A stretch of DNA of 64,000 bases from Bacillus spizizenii TU-B-10 (GCF_000227465.1 NC_016047.1:3576857-3640856), one strand, 5' to 3'; positions 1 through 9,211 are shown, counted from the stretch's first letter. The notes: generated by a model from the letters alone, not told the origin. Numbers and translations are program-made.

Positions 1-1
1 T

Positions 2-160
2 ATTCAGACAGGAAATGAAGCGGAGCATGCCGACGTGTTTATGTCGATTATTTTCGGTTATTTTATTCACCGTCTCCATTTAGGAGACCGGGTGATTTCA
101 ATGCCCCAGGAAAAAATGCTGGAGCATAGCACAGCTCTATTTGTCAAAGGAATTTCGTGA
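2..160 (+). CDS. yvkB: TetR-family regulator, C-terminal end (YvkB-like), partial
   Basis: An open frame enters from the left window edge and stops with TGA at 158-160, leaving 52 C-terminal residues that end in FVKGIS. The DNA-binding domain lies outside the window, so the assignment to a TetR-type repressor rests on position: in B. subtilis yvkB sits directly upstream of the MFS gene yvkA, as here. The stop is 34 bases before the start of the transporter, so the two are probably one operon in which the regulator controls the exporter. The visible helical tail is compatible with a TetR ligand-binding domain but does not prove it. Confidence 0.6.
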   Translation: MQTGNEAEHADVFMSIIFGYFIHRLHLGDRVISMPQEKMLEHSTALFVKGIS

Positions 161-194
161 TGAACTCCTTGGCATAACAAAAAGGAGGATCCCA

Positions 195-1529
195 ATGAGT
201 TCAAGAAAAGAATGGGCGCTGATCGTCTCGCTATTATTAGGGGCCATCCTGGTTCCCATTAACTCCACGATGATCGCGGTCGCGCTCTCATCTATATCCC
301 ATACGTATAACGAGTCCATCGCCAGCATCACTTGGGTGGTTACCGTTTATTTAATCGTGATGGCAGTCACACAGCCGATTGCCGGAAAACTTGGTGACAT
401 GTACGGTAATAAAACCATGTACTTATGGGGCGTCGGCCTTTTTCTAATCGCGTCCTTAGGCTGCGCACTCTCACCGAGCCTGCTGCTGTTGATTGTCTTT
501 CGGGCATTGCAGGCTGTCGGCGGCGCACTGCTTACGCCAAACAGCATTGCCATTATCCGTCACGTTGTTTCTGAAAAACGCCTTCCGAAGGTGTTTGGAT
601 TTTTTGGACTTGGCGCAGGACTTGGGGCAGCACTCGGGCCATTTATTGGCTCTATACTGATTGACAGCTTCAGCTGGCATTCGATTTTTTGGGTCAACAT
701 CCCATTTCTCGCCATTGCTTTATTTACGGCATTAACCATGTTCCCTCAATATAAAGAAAATAAATCTGACGCGCCACTGGATATTATCGGCTCTGTCTTG
801 CTTGCAGGCAGCATCGTTTCGATTATCCTGCTGACGAAAAACGAGGCTTCATGGGGCTATGCGGTATACAGTGTATCGATACTTCTTTTTGTCCCGCTTT
901 TTTTCAGAAGAGAAAAACGCACACAGCACCCAATCATTGATTTTACTCTGTTTAAAAGCTCAACATTTACAAATGCCAATCTATCAGTCTTATTAAGCAA
1001 TCTGATGATGTATGCCGTCTTATTGATCATGCCGTTATTCATGACGAGCCAATTTGGGCTTAATACGTCTAACAGCGGCATGGCGCTCTCTGTATTTTCG
1101 ATATTCATGTCGGCCAGCAACTGGGTCGGCGCCCAGCTCCATCACAAATGGGGAGCAAAAAAAATCATTTTTCTTTCATTTGCCATGATGGCTGGAGCGA
1201 ATCTATTATTTTTGCTGTTAAGCAGCTCACATTCCGTCTTGTTCCTTATGCTCTCTCTTATCCTGGGCGGGCTCGCGTCCGGAGTCGGCCTGACCAGCAT
1301 GCAGGTGTCTTCCCTTGCCACAGTAGACCCCGGCATGTCAGGAGTGGCGTCTGGTATTTTCTCGACCTTCCGTTATTTCGGAAGCATCATTTCATCAGCC
1401 TTAATCGGCCTGATTTCGGGATATCACACCTTATTTATGATTCTCTTTGCTGTATCCATTATTGGCGTTTTTGTTTCATTAGGCATCAAATCTGATGAAA
1501 CGGCACGGATGGAAAAAAACTCAGCATAA
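195..1529 (+). CDS. yvkA: MFS drug exporter (YvkA)
   Basis: A 444-residue integral membrane protein with many hydrophobic helices along its whole length. The major-facilitator motif A is present between the second and third helices (GKLGDMYGNK, about residues 62-71). Such proteins export drugs or metabolites by proton antiport, and the real substrate is unknown. The ATG at 195 is chosen because AAAGGAGG lies just before it at 181-188. An in-frame upstream start at 141 would overlap the preceding regulator gene and has no ribosome site. It is the second gene after the TetR regulator and is followed by a strong two-way terminator shared with minJ. Confidence 0.88.
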   Translation: MSSRKEWALIVSLLLGAILVPINSTMIAVALSSISHTYNESIASITWVVTVYLIVMAVTQPIAGKLGDMYGNKTMYLWGVGLFLIASLGCALSPSLLLLIVFRALQAVGGALLTPNSIAIIRHVVSEKRLPKVFGFFGLGAGLGAALGPFIGSILIDSFSWHSIFWVNIPFLAIALFTALTMFPQYKENKSDAPLDIIGSVLLAGSIVSIILLTKNEASWGYAVYSVSILLFVPLFFRREKRTQHPIIDFTLFKSSTFTNANLSVLLSNLMMYAVLLIMPLFMTSQFGLNTSNSGMALSVFSIFMSASNWVGAQLHHKWGAKKIIFLSFAMMAGANLLFLLLSSSHSVLFLMLSLILGGLASGVGLTSMQVSSLATVDPGMSGVASGIFSTFRYFGSIISSALIGLISGYHTLFMILFAVSIIGVFVSLGIKSDETARMEKNSA

Positions 1530-1532
1530 CAC

Positions 1533-1578
1533 AAAACAGCCCGGCACCACATCTTCTCGCGGTGCCGGGCTGTCTTTT
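1533..1578. terminator. Bidirectional terminator between yvkA and minJ
   Basis: A perfect 13-bp stem (1536-1548 pairing with 1561-1573, ACAGCCCGGCACC and its complement) has a 12-base loop. It is flanked by A-rich sequence on the left and T-rich sequence on the right, so it can stop transcription from both convergent genes. Confidence 0.9.
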
Positions 1579-2773
1579 ATGATCCGGACAAAGCGGCTGC
1601 TTCGTCTTCACGGTCATCCTTTACGAAAAGGATACCCAATTCATGATGTTCTCCCTCATAAGAAGCTCGCTGATCAAAACGAATTTCTCCATTCAAACCG
1701 ATAATTTCAAGCTTCACATATGCACGGTTATGCTGGAGCGCTTCATAAAAATCAGAAACATTCTTAACCGGTATGCCATTAACTTTCGTAATGATTTCCC
1801 CGATTTTCAATTCCAGATCCTCAGCAGGTGTGTTTGGTATAATCCCAAGCACCATTAAGCCCTGATCACGTTTCGAGAAATAAAACGGAGCCGCGTTATC
1901 ATTCACCCTTTGCTTAATGGACAGAAAAATACGTCCTAAAACAGCCACACAGACGGCTGCACCCGCAAGCGGCGTCCACAGTAAGCTCGCTGCACCGAGA
2001 ACTGTGACGGCAAGGCCGAGAATACAAACGCGTTTCGCTGTGATCCTTATGCTCGTTTCAGGCAGCGACCCCTGCACCCTTTGCCCGAATCCGACAAAGT
2101 AAGGAATCCATAGAAAATGGAATGACCCACCGGGAACAGTAAACACAGGCCACCAACTGAGGTGCGATTCTAATCCGTTACCGGGTACGAGAAGGAACAG
2201 CGGCAAAAGCCATATCCGGTTTGCCAGCTGCTGTCCAATCGGCAAACCGCGGCTGCTTACGACAAGTGCCGGTGATGTTCTCACATGTGCAGAACGATAA
2301 GCAACCGCTCCTTCAATGATAATCAGCAAGCCTAAAAACACACCCATAGCCGGCCAAACGACTGCAAATCCTTGCGGAAATCTCTCTAGAAAAGGCTCCG
2401 CCTGATACATTTGCAGTCCAAAACCTATCAGCATACTCACACTGACGATATATGCAGCAGACATCCAGTTTGCGCGAAGAGTGAGCGCTGCCACTGCAGT
2501 GATAACGGCAATAATCGCAAGTAAACCGAGAGGAATCGAGATTCCGAGTACGCCTAAAACAACTGACAAAAGGAGACCAGGGATCAGTCCCTTTGTATAA
2601 GTAAATTTCAGATCATCATAAATATCTGCTATTCTTGTATGAAAGGTTTTACGTTCCCGTTTGATTCTAACATAGCCGAAAGCCAGGCTTATGATGATAA
2701 AAAACCAGAAAAGCGGGTGTAAGAAGAACAGGCCCGCACTTTTTAACAGTTCAATTCCCCATTGAACAGACAC
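1577..2773 (-). CDS. minJ: MinJ, topological bridge between DivIVA and MinCD
   Basis: A 398-residue membrane protein matching B. subtilis MinJ (YvjD) in length and sequence. The N-terminal two thirds contain several membrane helices, and the C-terminal part holds a PDZ-like fold (about residues 290-380, with GLMVLGIIPNTPAEDLELKIG). The protein sits at septa and poles, where it connects DivIVA with MinD, and it is also needed for normal swarming. The start is a GTG preceded by GGCGGTGA. The C-terminus reaches the shared terminator. The next gene upstream is swrA, so division-site and swarming functions lie side by side. Confidence 0.93.
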   Translation of the reverse strand: MSVQWGIELLKSAGLFFLHPLFWFFIIISLAFGYVRIKRERKTFHTRIADIYDDLKFTYTKGLIPGLLLSVVLGVLGISIPLGLLAIIAVITAVAALTLRANWMSAAYIVSVSMLIGFGLQMYQAEPFLERFPQGFAVVWPAMGVFLGLLIIIEGAVAYRSAHVRTSPALVVSSRGLPIGQQLANRIWLLPLFLLVPGNGLESHLSWWPVFTVPGGSFHFLWIPYFVGFGQRVQGSLPETSIRITAKRVCILGLAVTVLGAASLLWTPLAGAAVCVAVLGRIFLSIKQRVNDNAAPFYFSKRDQGLMVLGIIPNTPAEDLELKIGEIITKVNGIPVKNVSDFYEALQHNRAYVKLEIIGLNGEIRFDQRASYEGEHHELGILFVKDDREDEAAALSGS

Positions 2774-2851
2774 TATCTTTCACCGCCTCAAGCCAAACAT
2801 GTTACTCATATTCTATCAAATATTAAGTGGCTTGGATATCCTCAGGAGGGT

Positions 2852-3205
2852 TTATCTCTCTTGCGTCATCCACAGCGTGACATTCGATAGTGAAAAATCC
2901 TTTAAATAATGGTTTACATCCACATCCAATAACCCGCTGATCAGATGCATCGACCTTTTTATATCTGTCAGATTGATTCCTAGTCGCTTATGGTTTTTCA
3001 TTAAGTAATTAAAATAATGTTTGGCACATTCTTCATTGATGTCATTTACTGATTCGACATTGGTGTAATTGACCAAATACCTGCTGAATAGCATAAGAAG
3101 ACTTAGTGCTTTTGTAGCCGAAAATGTTACATCTTGTGTTCTGTCTTTTAATTGTTCAACTAATTCATAATATTTTTTTTCACGCACAATACTTGCCCTC
3201 TTCAA
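2852..3205 (-). CDS. swrA: SwrA, swarming and flagellar-operon activator; intact allele
   Basis: A 117-residue protein beginning KRASIVREKKYYELVEQ after a TTG start preceded by GGGGG. This is the known length and sequence of SwrA, which works with phosphorylated DegU at the fla/che promoter to drive swarming and hyperflagellation. The homopolymer that decides its function is at 3173-3180: eight T on the plus strand, hence eight A in the coding strand, which keeps the frame open. Laboratory strain 168 has nine and makes a truncated protein. A longer in-frame reading starting at 3280 has no ribosome site and is not the likely start. Confidence 0.93.
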   Translation of the reverse strand: MKRASIVREKKYYELVEQLKDRTQDVTFSATKALSLLMLFSRYLVNYTNVESVNDINEECAKHYFNYLMKNHKRLGINLTDIKRSMHLISGLLDVDVNHYLKDFSLSNVTLWMTQER

Positions 3206-3560
3206 TTGTGAACCCCCATTTTCTTTATACAGATAAGCACGGGCCAGTATAAGCAGCAGTACTGGAGTGCTAACAAGCATTCTCGCTAACGTTACTCTTT
3301 AATACCTGTCGTTCAGCTGCCATAAACCTGATTACTGTTCTTTTTAGAACCTTCTTATATTGTATGAAGTAAACAAAGACTAGGCAACTTGCAAAAGTTT
3401 CATTTTAAATGCATATTATCTCGTTAGAAAGTCTCTCTCATATATTGATATCGGGTAATCACAGTCCTTTATAAATGTTTATTTGTGAAAATTTTTTTAA
3501 TTTCTTGTCAAAAACTCAATTTTTATGTGACTTATGGTTCATTTTATCGTTAAGTATAAA
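3206..3560 (-). promoter_or_regulatory. swrA upstream region with candidate sigma-D promoter
   Basis: This gene-free stretch between swrA and ctpB is AT-rich and should carry the swrA promoters, which in B. subtilis are known to include sigma-A and sigma-D ones. On the minus strand a sigma-D-like -10 (CCGATAT, 3448-3454) follows a TAAA (3468-3471). The 13-base gap is two shorter than the usual 15, so this is a candidate only. No open frame with a ribosome site was seen. Confidence 0.45.
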
Positions 3561-3588
3561 GAAATAGGAGATGGGACACCATCTCCTT
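3561..3588 (-). terminator. Terminator of ctpB
   Basis: A GGAGATGG (3567-3574) / CCATCTCC (3579-3586) stem with a 4-base loop starts right after the ctpB stop codon. On the minus strand it is followed by TATTTCTTTA, a moderate T-tract. Confidence 0.75.
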
Positions 3589-5030
3589 TAATTGACAAAT
3601 AATGATTTAAGCGCTGTTTGAAGCTGCAAGTCATTTTTTTCGTCGGATTTTTTCTTTTCTACCAGCTGATTTAATGCCTCTGCAGTGCGAGTGTCGATTA
3701 CACCCGTTTTATCCAGCTTATTTTGATCCTGAAAGGCCATAACCGCTTTTTTCATGTCTTTGCTGAAATAGCCATCGTCACGTCCCGGATCAAAGCTCAG
3801 GCCTTTTAATAATACCTGTGCATGCTTGACGTCTTCATTGTTCATATCCACTTTAAGCGGCTCTTTCAGCTGCAAGGGCCCGGCGGAAAAATAATCAGGC
3901 TGCTTAATTGCAATGGTCGGCTCAATTCCTTTCTTATGAATCCAATTCCCATTTGGCGTCAGCCACTTGTAAAGCGTCAATTTGATGTTGCTGCCGTCTC
4001 CCATCGGAACAGCCTGTTGAACCGTTCCCTTACCAAAAGACGTATCACCTACAACATCATAATGCCCTGCTTCTTTTAATGCGCCAGCAAGAATTTCTGA
4101 TGCGGAGGCACTCCCTTTATCCGTGATCACATTGACAGGATATGATTTTTTATGGGCCAATGTTGAAAAATAACGTTTTTTATCTCCATTGCGTTCAGCA
4201 ATTTGAATATACGGCTGATCCTTTGTGACGAAGTGCTTCAGAATTTCTTCCACACTTTGAAGATATCCGCCCGGGTTGCCGCGTACATCAATAACGAGGC
4301 CTTCTATTCCTTTTTTCTCAAGATCCTTCAGCTCTTTTGCAAAATCCTCCGCGGTATGCTCAGAAAAAGTAGAGATGGCGATATATCCGACAGAATGCCC
4401 CTGCACTTTTTTCTCTGAAGCAAAAACCGTTTCGAGCGGAATCTCATCTCTTTTGATCCGGAATGACAGCTGCTTCTTCGTCCCAGGCCGCTGAATCTTC
4501 ATTGAAACGCTGGACCCTTTCTTTCCTCTTATTTTTAACACAGCGTGGTTTAAATCCTTGCCGGCCATCGATTCTCCATTGATGCTGATGATTTCATCAT
4601 TAGGCTTGAGCCCGGCTTTTTCCGCTGGCGATTTCTTAAATGGGGAAACAATAATAATTTTGCCGTCTTCCATTCCAACCTCAGCCCCGATGCCTTCAAA
4701 TGAGGAATCAAGAGAATCAGAAAATTGCTTAGCCGTCTGCTTGTCCATGTAGACAGAATAAGGATCATTTAGTGTTGACAGCATTCCCTGGATGGCTCCC
4801 TCGAGCAGCTTTTCTCTATCAACTTTTTCTACGTACTCATTCGAAATTAACTCATACGCTTTTTCGATTTTGTCCATAGCCTTATCCCGTTCAGAGTCAG
4901 CTTGTGCCGTCGCGGGAACTGCTTCAGTCTGGGACTTATCCATCTCAAGCAGGTTTATTCCCGCATATACACCGGCGCCTCCGAACAACATGCTCCCCGC
5001 TGCGATCACAGCCATTAATTTTTGCTTCAT
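3588..5030 (-). CDS. ctpB: CtpB, PDZ-containing S41 carboxy-terminal processing protease
   Basis: A 480-residue exported serine protease, the exact length of B. subtilis CtpB. It has an N-terminal signal or anchor (MKQKLMAVIAAGSMLFGGAG), a PDZ domain (about residues 95-185), the S41 catalytic core with the nucleophile region GSASASEILAGAL and the general-base lysine in FGKGTVQQ, and a C-terminal peptidoglycan-binding repeat (about 400-460). The family cleaves SpoIVFA during sporulation to release pro-sigma-K processing. The ATG is preceded by AGGAGGAG. Its neighbours are swrA and the ftsEX pair, as in B. subtilis. Confidence 0.95.
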   Translation of the reverse strand: MKQKLMAVIAAGSMLFGGAGVYAGINLLEMDKSQTEAVPATAQADSERDKAMDKIEKAYELISNEYVEKVDREKLLEGAIQGMLSTLNDPYSVYMDKQTAKQFSDSLDSSFEGIGAEVGMEDGKIIIVSPFKKSPAEKAGLKPNDEIISINGESMAGKDLNHAVLKIRGKKGSSVSMKIQRPGTKKQLSFRIKRDEIPLETVFASEKKVQGHSVGYIAISTFSEHTAEDFAKELKDLEKKGIEGLVIDVRGNPGGYLQSVEEILKHFVTKDQPYIQIAERNGDKKRYFSTLAHKKSYPVNVITDKGSASASEILAGALKEAGHYDVVGDTSFGKGTVQQAVPMGDGSNIKLTLYKWLTPNGNWIHKKGIEPTIAIKQPDYFSAGPLQLKEPLKVDMNNEDVKHAQVLLKGLSFDPGRDDGYFSKDMKKAVMAFQDQNKLDKTGVIDTRTAEALNQLVEKKKSDEKNDLQLQTALKSLFVN

Positions 5031-5130
5031 CCTTTACTCCTCCTGTATGCCAGACTGTCTTTATCAAAACCTAGAGATAGTATATGTAAAGGATGGAGAT
5101 TTCATGTAATCATAGAAGAAAAAGAAGGCA

Positions 5131-5168
5131 AAAGAAAAGCCGCCCCGGTAGCGGGACAGCTTTTCTCT
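5131..5168 (-). terminator. Terminator of ftsEX
   Basis: An AAAAGC.TGTCCCG / CGGGGCG.GCTTTT hairpin directly follows the ftsX stop at 5169. On the minus strand it runs into TTTTCTTTTG. It is nearly symmetrical and could also act on the plus strand. Confidence 0.8.
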
Positions 5169-6059
5169 TTATACTCGCAGAAACTTGCGGATGGAAGTCA
5201 GGCTTCCCCATACGCCAATTACGGCGCCAATTGCAACAAGCACTAACGAAATTTGGAATACAAATGGATTATAAGGAAGAAGAGAGACAAATGAACCTTG
5301 AACCTTCGGAACGACCCATCCGATGACATATTGGTAAGTGCTCAGCACCAGTGCGATCGGAATCACTGAACCGAATACGCCAAGCAGCAATCCTTCAAGG
5401 AAAAACGGCCAGCGGATAAACCAGTTCGTCGCGCCGACAAGCTTCATGATTTCAATTTCTTTTCTTCTTGCGAAAATTGTAATTTTAATGGTGTTGGAAA
5501 TTAAGAACATCGCCGTAAATACCAGGCCGATAATTAACGCGATTCCGATGTTGCGGGAAACGCCGACCACTTTAAACAAACGGCTGACCTCTTCTTTTCC
5601 GTAAGTAACTTTATAGACATGATCCATTTTTTCAATCTTTTTCGCCACGTTCGGCGTATCATGCGGATCTGTCGTTTTTACGACAAACGCGTCATTAAGC
5701 GGGTTTTCCTGATCCTTCATTGTCAGGGATTGTCCACTGTCGCCAAAGCTGTCAACCAGCTGGTCAAGCTCTTTTTCTTTAGATGAAAAAGTGACACTTT
5801 GAATGCCCTTCAAATCCTTAATATCGCTCTGCAGCTTATCCTGTGCCTTCTGATCTGCAGTCAGATCAATCAACACTTTGATTTCGACTTGTTTTTCAGC
5901 ATTCGAAGCCATGTTATTCAAATTCAGCATAATCACTAAAAACACGCCGACTAAAATCAGCGTAACGGTTACAGCACTAATGGATGCAAACGTCATCCAT
6001 GTGTTTCTCCCGAGAGATTTAAAACTCTCACGCAAGTGGCGCCCGAGAATTTTAATCAT
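5169..6059 (-). CDS. ftsX: FtsX, cell division ABC permease
   Basis: A 296-residue polytopic protein starting MIKILGRHLRESF, the length of B. subtilis FtsX. There is a cytoplasmic N-terminus and a first membrane helix (about 23-45), then a large extracellular loop (about 50-165) and three closely spaced helices in the C-terminal FtsX/MacB-type domain. With FtsE it activates the cell-wall hydrolase CwlO. The start overlaps the end of ftsE by eight bases (ATGATTAA), indicating translational coupling. An in-frame extension to 6122 would run further back inside ftsE and is not needed. Confidence 0.95.
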   Translation of the reverse strand: MIKILGRHLRESFKSLGRNTWMTFASISAVTVTLILVGVFLVIMLNLNNMASNAEKQVEIKVLIDLTADQKAQDKLQSDIKDLKGIQSVTFSSKEKELDQLVDSFGDSGQSLTMKDQENPLNDAFVVKTTDPHDTPNVAKKIEKMDHVYKVTYGKEEVSRLFKVVGVSRNIGIALIIGLVFTAMFLISNTIKITIFARRKEIEIMKLVGATNWFIRWPFFLEGLLLGVFGSVIPIALVLSTYQYVIGWVVPKVQGSFVSLLPYNPFVFQISLVLVAIGAVIGVWGSLTSIRKFLRV

Positions 6060-6738
6060 ATGAACCATACTCCCCTCTTGACTCATCACGCACAATGATA
6101 CCATCTTCGATTGCAATGACACGTTTCTTAATGGTGTTTACGATTTCTTTGTTATGTGTCGCCATCACGACTGTTGTCCCGCGGTTATTGATTTCCTCCA
6201 GCGTCTTCATGACTTCCCAGGACGTATCCGGATCAAGGTTTCCTGTAGGCTCATCAGCAATGACAACATCAGGGTTGTTCACAATTGATCTGGCAATAGA
6301 TACACGCTGCTGTTCCCCGCCTGAAAGCGTGTCAGGAAATTGTCTTGCTTTATGCTTCAGCTGCACGAGATCAAGCACTTCAAGCACCCGTTTTTTAATG
6401 ACAGACGGCTGTTCTCCAATCACTTCAAGGGCAAATGCCACATTTTCAAAAACAGTTAGTTTAGGCAGAAGCTTAAAATCCTGGAAGACAACACCTATTT
6501 TACGGCGCACAAAAGGAATCTCTTTTTCTTTAATTGTAGCGAGATCTTTATGATTGATTAAAATTTGTCCTTTTGTCGGTTTTTCTTCTCTGTATATCAT
6601 TTTAATAAAAGTAGATTTACCCGCTCCGCTCGGACCGACAACATAAACAAACTCGCCGGGATGAATGGTAACAGAAATCCCATTGAGCGCTTTAACGCCG
6701 TTCGGATAGGCTTTGTATACTTCCTTCATCTCTATCAT
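6052..6738 (-). CDS. ftsE: FtsE, ATPase of the FtsEX complex
   Basis: A 228-residue ABC ATPase with Walker A GPSGAGKST (about 36-44), Q-loop VFQDFKL, signature LSGGEQQR (about 138-145), Walker B VVIADEPTGNLD and the switch histidine in MATHNKEI. It binds ATP on the cytoplasmic face of FtsX and controls peptidoglycan hydrolysis by CwlO and, in B. subtilis, timing of entry into sporulation. It is the first gene of a two-gene operon overlapping ftsX. Confidence 0.96.
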   Translation of the reverse strand: MIEMKEVYKAYPNGVKALNGISVTIHPGEFVYVVGPSGAGKSTFIKMIYREEKPTKGQILINHKDLATIKEKEIPFVRRKIGVVFQDFKLLPKLTVFENVAFALEVIGEQPSVIKKRVLEVLDLVQLKHKARQFPDTLSGGEQQRVSIARSIVNNPDVVIADEPTGNLDPDTSWEVMKTLEEINNRGTTVVMATHNKEIVNTIKKRVIAIEDGIIVRDESRGEYGSYD

Positions 6739-6931
6739 GAAATCACCTAATCTTTTATGTCATTTTATCTATCACACGGTCATACTCTTCGAATGCATTC
6801 GACAATTTATGACCCTTTCATTTGTAAAAAGATGAAAAATCTGAAAGTTTCATTTTTCAACACACTTCATTATACGTCAAATTTAGACATAATACTATTA
6901 CAGTTTCTTTTCATTCATATTGTCATGGCAT

Positions 6932-6969
6932 AAAAAAATCCTTGCCTGCACTGCGGCAAAGATTTTTCA
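6932..6969 (-). terminator. Terminator of cccB
   Basis: The stem AAAATCTTTGCC / GGCAAGGATTTT has an 8-base loop and is followed on the minus strand by a T-tract. It begins just downstream of the cccB stop. Confidence 0.85.
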
Positions 6970-6971
6970 TC

Positions 6972-7310
6972 TTACTTTTTTTCTGACAGCCATTTGGCAA
7001 TAACAGCGGCTTCCTTATCATCGACAAGCCCCTTCGGCATATTGCCGCGGCCGTTTTTAATAATACTTTCAATTTTGTCTTCGTCGTATTTGCCTCCGAC
7101 CTCTTGGAGGTTAGGCCCTGACATACCTTCTAAATCCTTTCCGTGGCAGCCTACGCAGCTTTGCTGATATAATTCTTCCCCTTCAGATGCTGAGGCTTCA
7201 GTCTTGCTGCCGGTGTCTGTCTTCTCTTCTTTTGCATCGTTTGAACCGCAGGCAGCCAATAGAACAGAAAGCGCAAATACAAGCATTAGTATCGATAACT
7301 TTGATTTCAT
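6972..7310 (-). CDS. cccB: CccB, lipoprotein cytochrome c-551
   Basis: A 112-residue small c-type cytochrome. It has an N-terminal lipoprotein signal with lipobox LLAAC, an acidic low-complexity linker (DAKEEKTDTGSKTEASASEG), the haem attachment site CVGCH and a distal methionine in NMPKG. It is anchored outside the membrane and carries electrons in aerobic respiration. The ATG at 7310 is preceded by AAAGGAG at a rather long spacing. An in-frame GTG at 7322 is only two bases from the same site and is less likely. The gene is monocistronic, between ftsE and yvjA. Confidence 0.92.
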   Translation of the reverse strand: MKSKLSILMLVFALSVLLAACGSNDAKEEKTDTGSKTEASASEGEELYQQSCVGCHGKDLEGMSGPNLQEVGGKYDEDKIESIIKNGRGNMPKGLVDDKEAAVIAKWLSEKK

Positions 7311-7358
7311 GTTGAGAAGCACAACTCCTTTACGATCTCTTCCATATTATAACCTCGT

Positions 7359-8204
7359 TTAAGCGCGTTTGAAACCCTCGCCCAGCACCTCACTCGCATC
7401 CGCCACAATCACAAAAGCTGACTCATCAATCTGTTTGACGATTTGTTTCAATTTGGTGAATTCAGTTTGCCCAACCACACACATTAAAATCGGGCGGTCA
7501 TCGTCAGTATATCCGCCTACCGCGGAAATTTTCGTCACGCCTCTGTCAATTTTCTGTAAAACGGCTTCCTTGACAGCCTGCTCCTGCTTTGTAATAATGA
7601 GCGCCATTTTTGAACGATTGAAGCCGACTTGAACGACATCAATCGTTTTGCTGGACACATAGACGCCAAGCATGGCATATAAGCCTTGCTCAATATTAAA
7701 TACGATCATCGCCGTAACGACAATCAATCCGTCAATGAGGGCGAGACACGTCCCTAATGACAAACCGGAGTACTTATGAATGATCTGTGCAGCCAAGGCC
7801 GTTCCTCCCGTCGAGCCTTTCCCTAAGTACACAATGCCAATTCCGACACCGATGCCTACGCCGCCAAAAATCGCCGCCAGAAGCTCATGATGGGTGGCGG
7901 GCTGAATATCTCTTGTCAAAAAGACAACAAGCGGCAAAAAAACAGAACCCGCAAGCGTCTTAAGCCCAAATTTTCCGCCGAGCAAAATGACACCGGCAAT
8001 AAATAAAGGAATATTAATAATCCACTGTACATACGCTGCTTCAAAACCATATGACTGCAAAATCGTGCTGATTCCGCTGACACCGCCGGCAGCAATCTTG
8101 TTCGGAAGCAAAAATACATTAAAGGACACACCTGTAATCGCTGCTCCTATTAATATGTATACATAATCCCGCAAAACCCGAAGTGTTTGATTCCGTACAT
8201 CCAT
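7359..8204 (-). CDS. yvjA: YvjA, YitT-family membrane protein (DUF2179)
   Basis: About 281 residues with five or six N-terminal membrane helices (YitT family) and a soluble C-terminal DUF2179 domain (about 220-280, starting near KMALIITKQEQAV). Members occur in several copies in Bacillus and their transport or regulatory role is not established. Two consecutive ATGs at 8207 and 8204 follow GGAGG. The second has the better spacing (7 bases). A longer reading to 8276 lacks a ribosome site. Confidence 0.85.
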   Translation of the reverse strand: MDVRNQTLRVLRDYVYILIGAAITGVSFNVFLLPNKIAAGGVSGISTILQSYGFEAAYVQWIINIPLFIAGVILLGGKFGLKTLAGSVFLPLVVFLTRDIQPATHHELLAAIFGGVGIGVGIGIVYLGKGSTGGTALAAQIIHKYSGLSLGTCLALIDGLIVVTAMIVFNIEQGLYAMLGVYVSSKTIDVVQVGFNRSKMALIITKQEQAVKEAVLQKIDRGVTKISAVGGYTDDDRPILMCVVGQTEFTKLKQIVKQIDESAFVIVADASEVLGEGFKRA

Positions 8205-8332
8205 CATATATCCTCCGTTTCTTCCAATGCTCTCCGATAGCATTTTAATCCTTCCCTGATTAGATGTAAATAACACCCAAATACAGTGGTAATATGCTAA
8301 AGCAGCAGTGAAATCAAGGATATGAAGAAATT

Positions 8333-8345
8333 AAAAAAACACACC
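8333..8345 (-). terminator. Distal arm of the interrupted prfB terminator
   Basis: AAAAAAACACACC at 8333-8345 pairs with GGTGTGTTTTT at 9647-9657 on the other side of the insertion element. Removing the element and one copy of its 4-bp target repeat leaves an 8-bp stem with a short loop and a T-tract on the minus strand: a normal terminator for prfB that the insertion has split. Confidence 0.7.
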
Positions 8346-8393
8346 TGTATACGGGACTGACCCCCGTTTTTGAGACAGGGATCAAAACACCTT

Positions 8394-9206
8394 TTAAACA
8401 GCCAATTGCCGATAGTTTATCGGTGATTGGTTGTTTAGTTTCGTTTGAATACGAATATTGTTATAATAATGAATGTATTCTATGACAGTGCGTTCTACGA
8501 TGGCGGTCGTAGTTCGATCAATGCTGTTAAGATAGAACGTTTCAGACTTTAGTGAGGAATGAAACGATTCGATGGAGGCATTATCAGCGGGCGTCCCTTT
8601 GCGGGACATGCTCATGGTAATGCCTTTTGTGTTAACAGCTTTTTGATACTCGTAAGATGTATACACAGAACCTTGGTCACTATGTAACACGCAGTTCTCA
8701 GGCAGTGTTGGCAGCTGATCAAGTGTGTCTAAGACAAAGTCTGTGTCCTGCTTATCGCCAATCGTAAAAGCAATCACTTCTCCATTGTATAAATCTAATA
8801 TACTGGAAAGGTACAATTGTTTCTGTCCATAAGGCAAATATGTGATGTCCGTTACTAGTTTTTCAAGAGGGCGATCAGATTTAAAGTTCCGATCCAATAT
8901 ATTATCGACTACGGCATATGGCTGCCCATTCTTCTTGCGCTTTTTCACCTTAACTTGGCACTGCCATTGATTTTTCTGCATAATACGTTGAACCGTTTTA
9001 TGGTTAATACGCATTCTCTTTTTTAGTATGGCTGTGATTTTTCGATATCCATATCGATACTTGTGCTCTCGGCACAACGTGCCGATTTGTTTTTCCAAAT
9101 GGCGCTTGGGATAATCTTTCGTCAGATTCTTCTTCCAACAATAATAGGACGCTCGAGAGATACCTAAATGAATACAGATATCCTGCACGGTCATTGTGCT
9201 GTGCAA
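8394..9206 (-). CDS. IS3-family transposase OrfB (DDE integrase)
   Basis: A 270-residue rve-type integrase with an HTH-like N-terminus (HLGISRASYYCWKK), an HTH_21 segment (HKYRYGYRKITAILKK) and the catalytic triad: first Asp in VTDITYLP, second Asp in HSDQGSVY, and the Glu in ADNASIESFHSSLK, with about 35 residues between the last two. The frame is open upstream of its ATG back into orfA. It is therefore most likely made as an OrfAB fusion by -1 frameshifting and not from the internal start. Confidence 0.92.
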   Translation of the reverse strand: MHSTMTVQDICIHLGISRASYYCWKKNLTKDYPKRHLEKQIGTLCREHKYRYGYRKITAILKKRMRINHKTVQRIMQKNQWQCQVKVKKRKKNGQPYAVVDNILDRNFKSDRPLEKLVTDITYLPYGQKQLYLSSILDLYNGEVIAFTIGDKQDTDFVLDTLDQLPTLPENCVLHSDQGSVYTSYEYQKAVNTKGITMSMSRKGTPADNASIESFHSSLKSETFYLNSIDRTTTAIVERTVIEYIHYYNNIRIQTKLNNQSPINYRQLAV

Positions 9207-9211
9207 TACTT

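Noticed and set aside
6838..6905. Sigma-A promoter for ftsEX
   Set aside because: TTGACG and TATAAT occur on the minus strand but directly adjacent, without the required 17-base spacing, and no other convincing pair was found.
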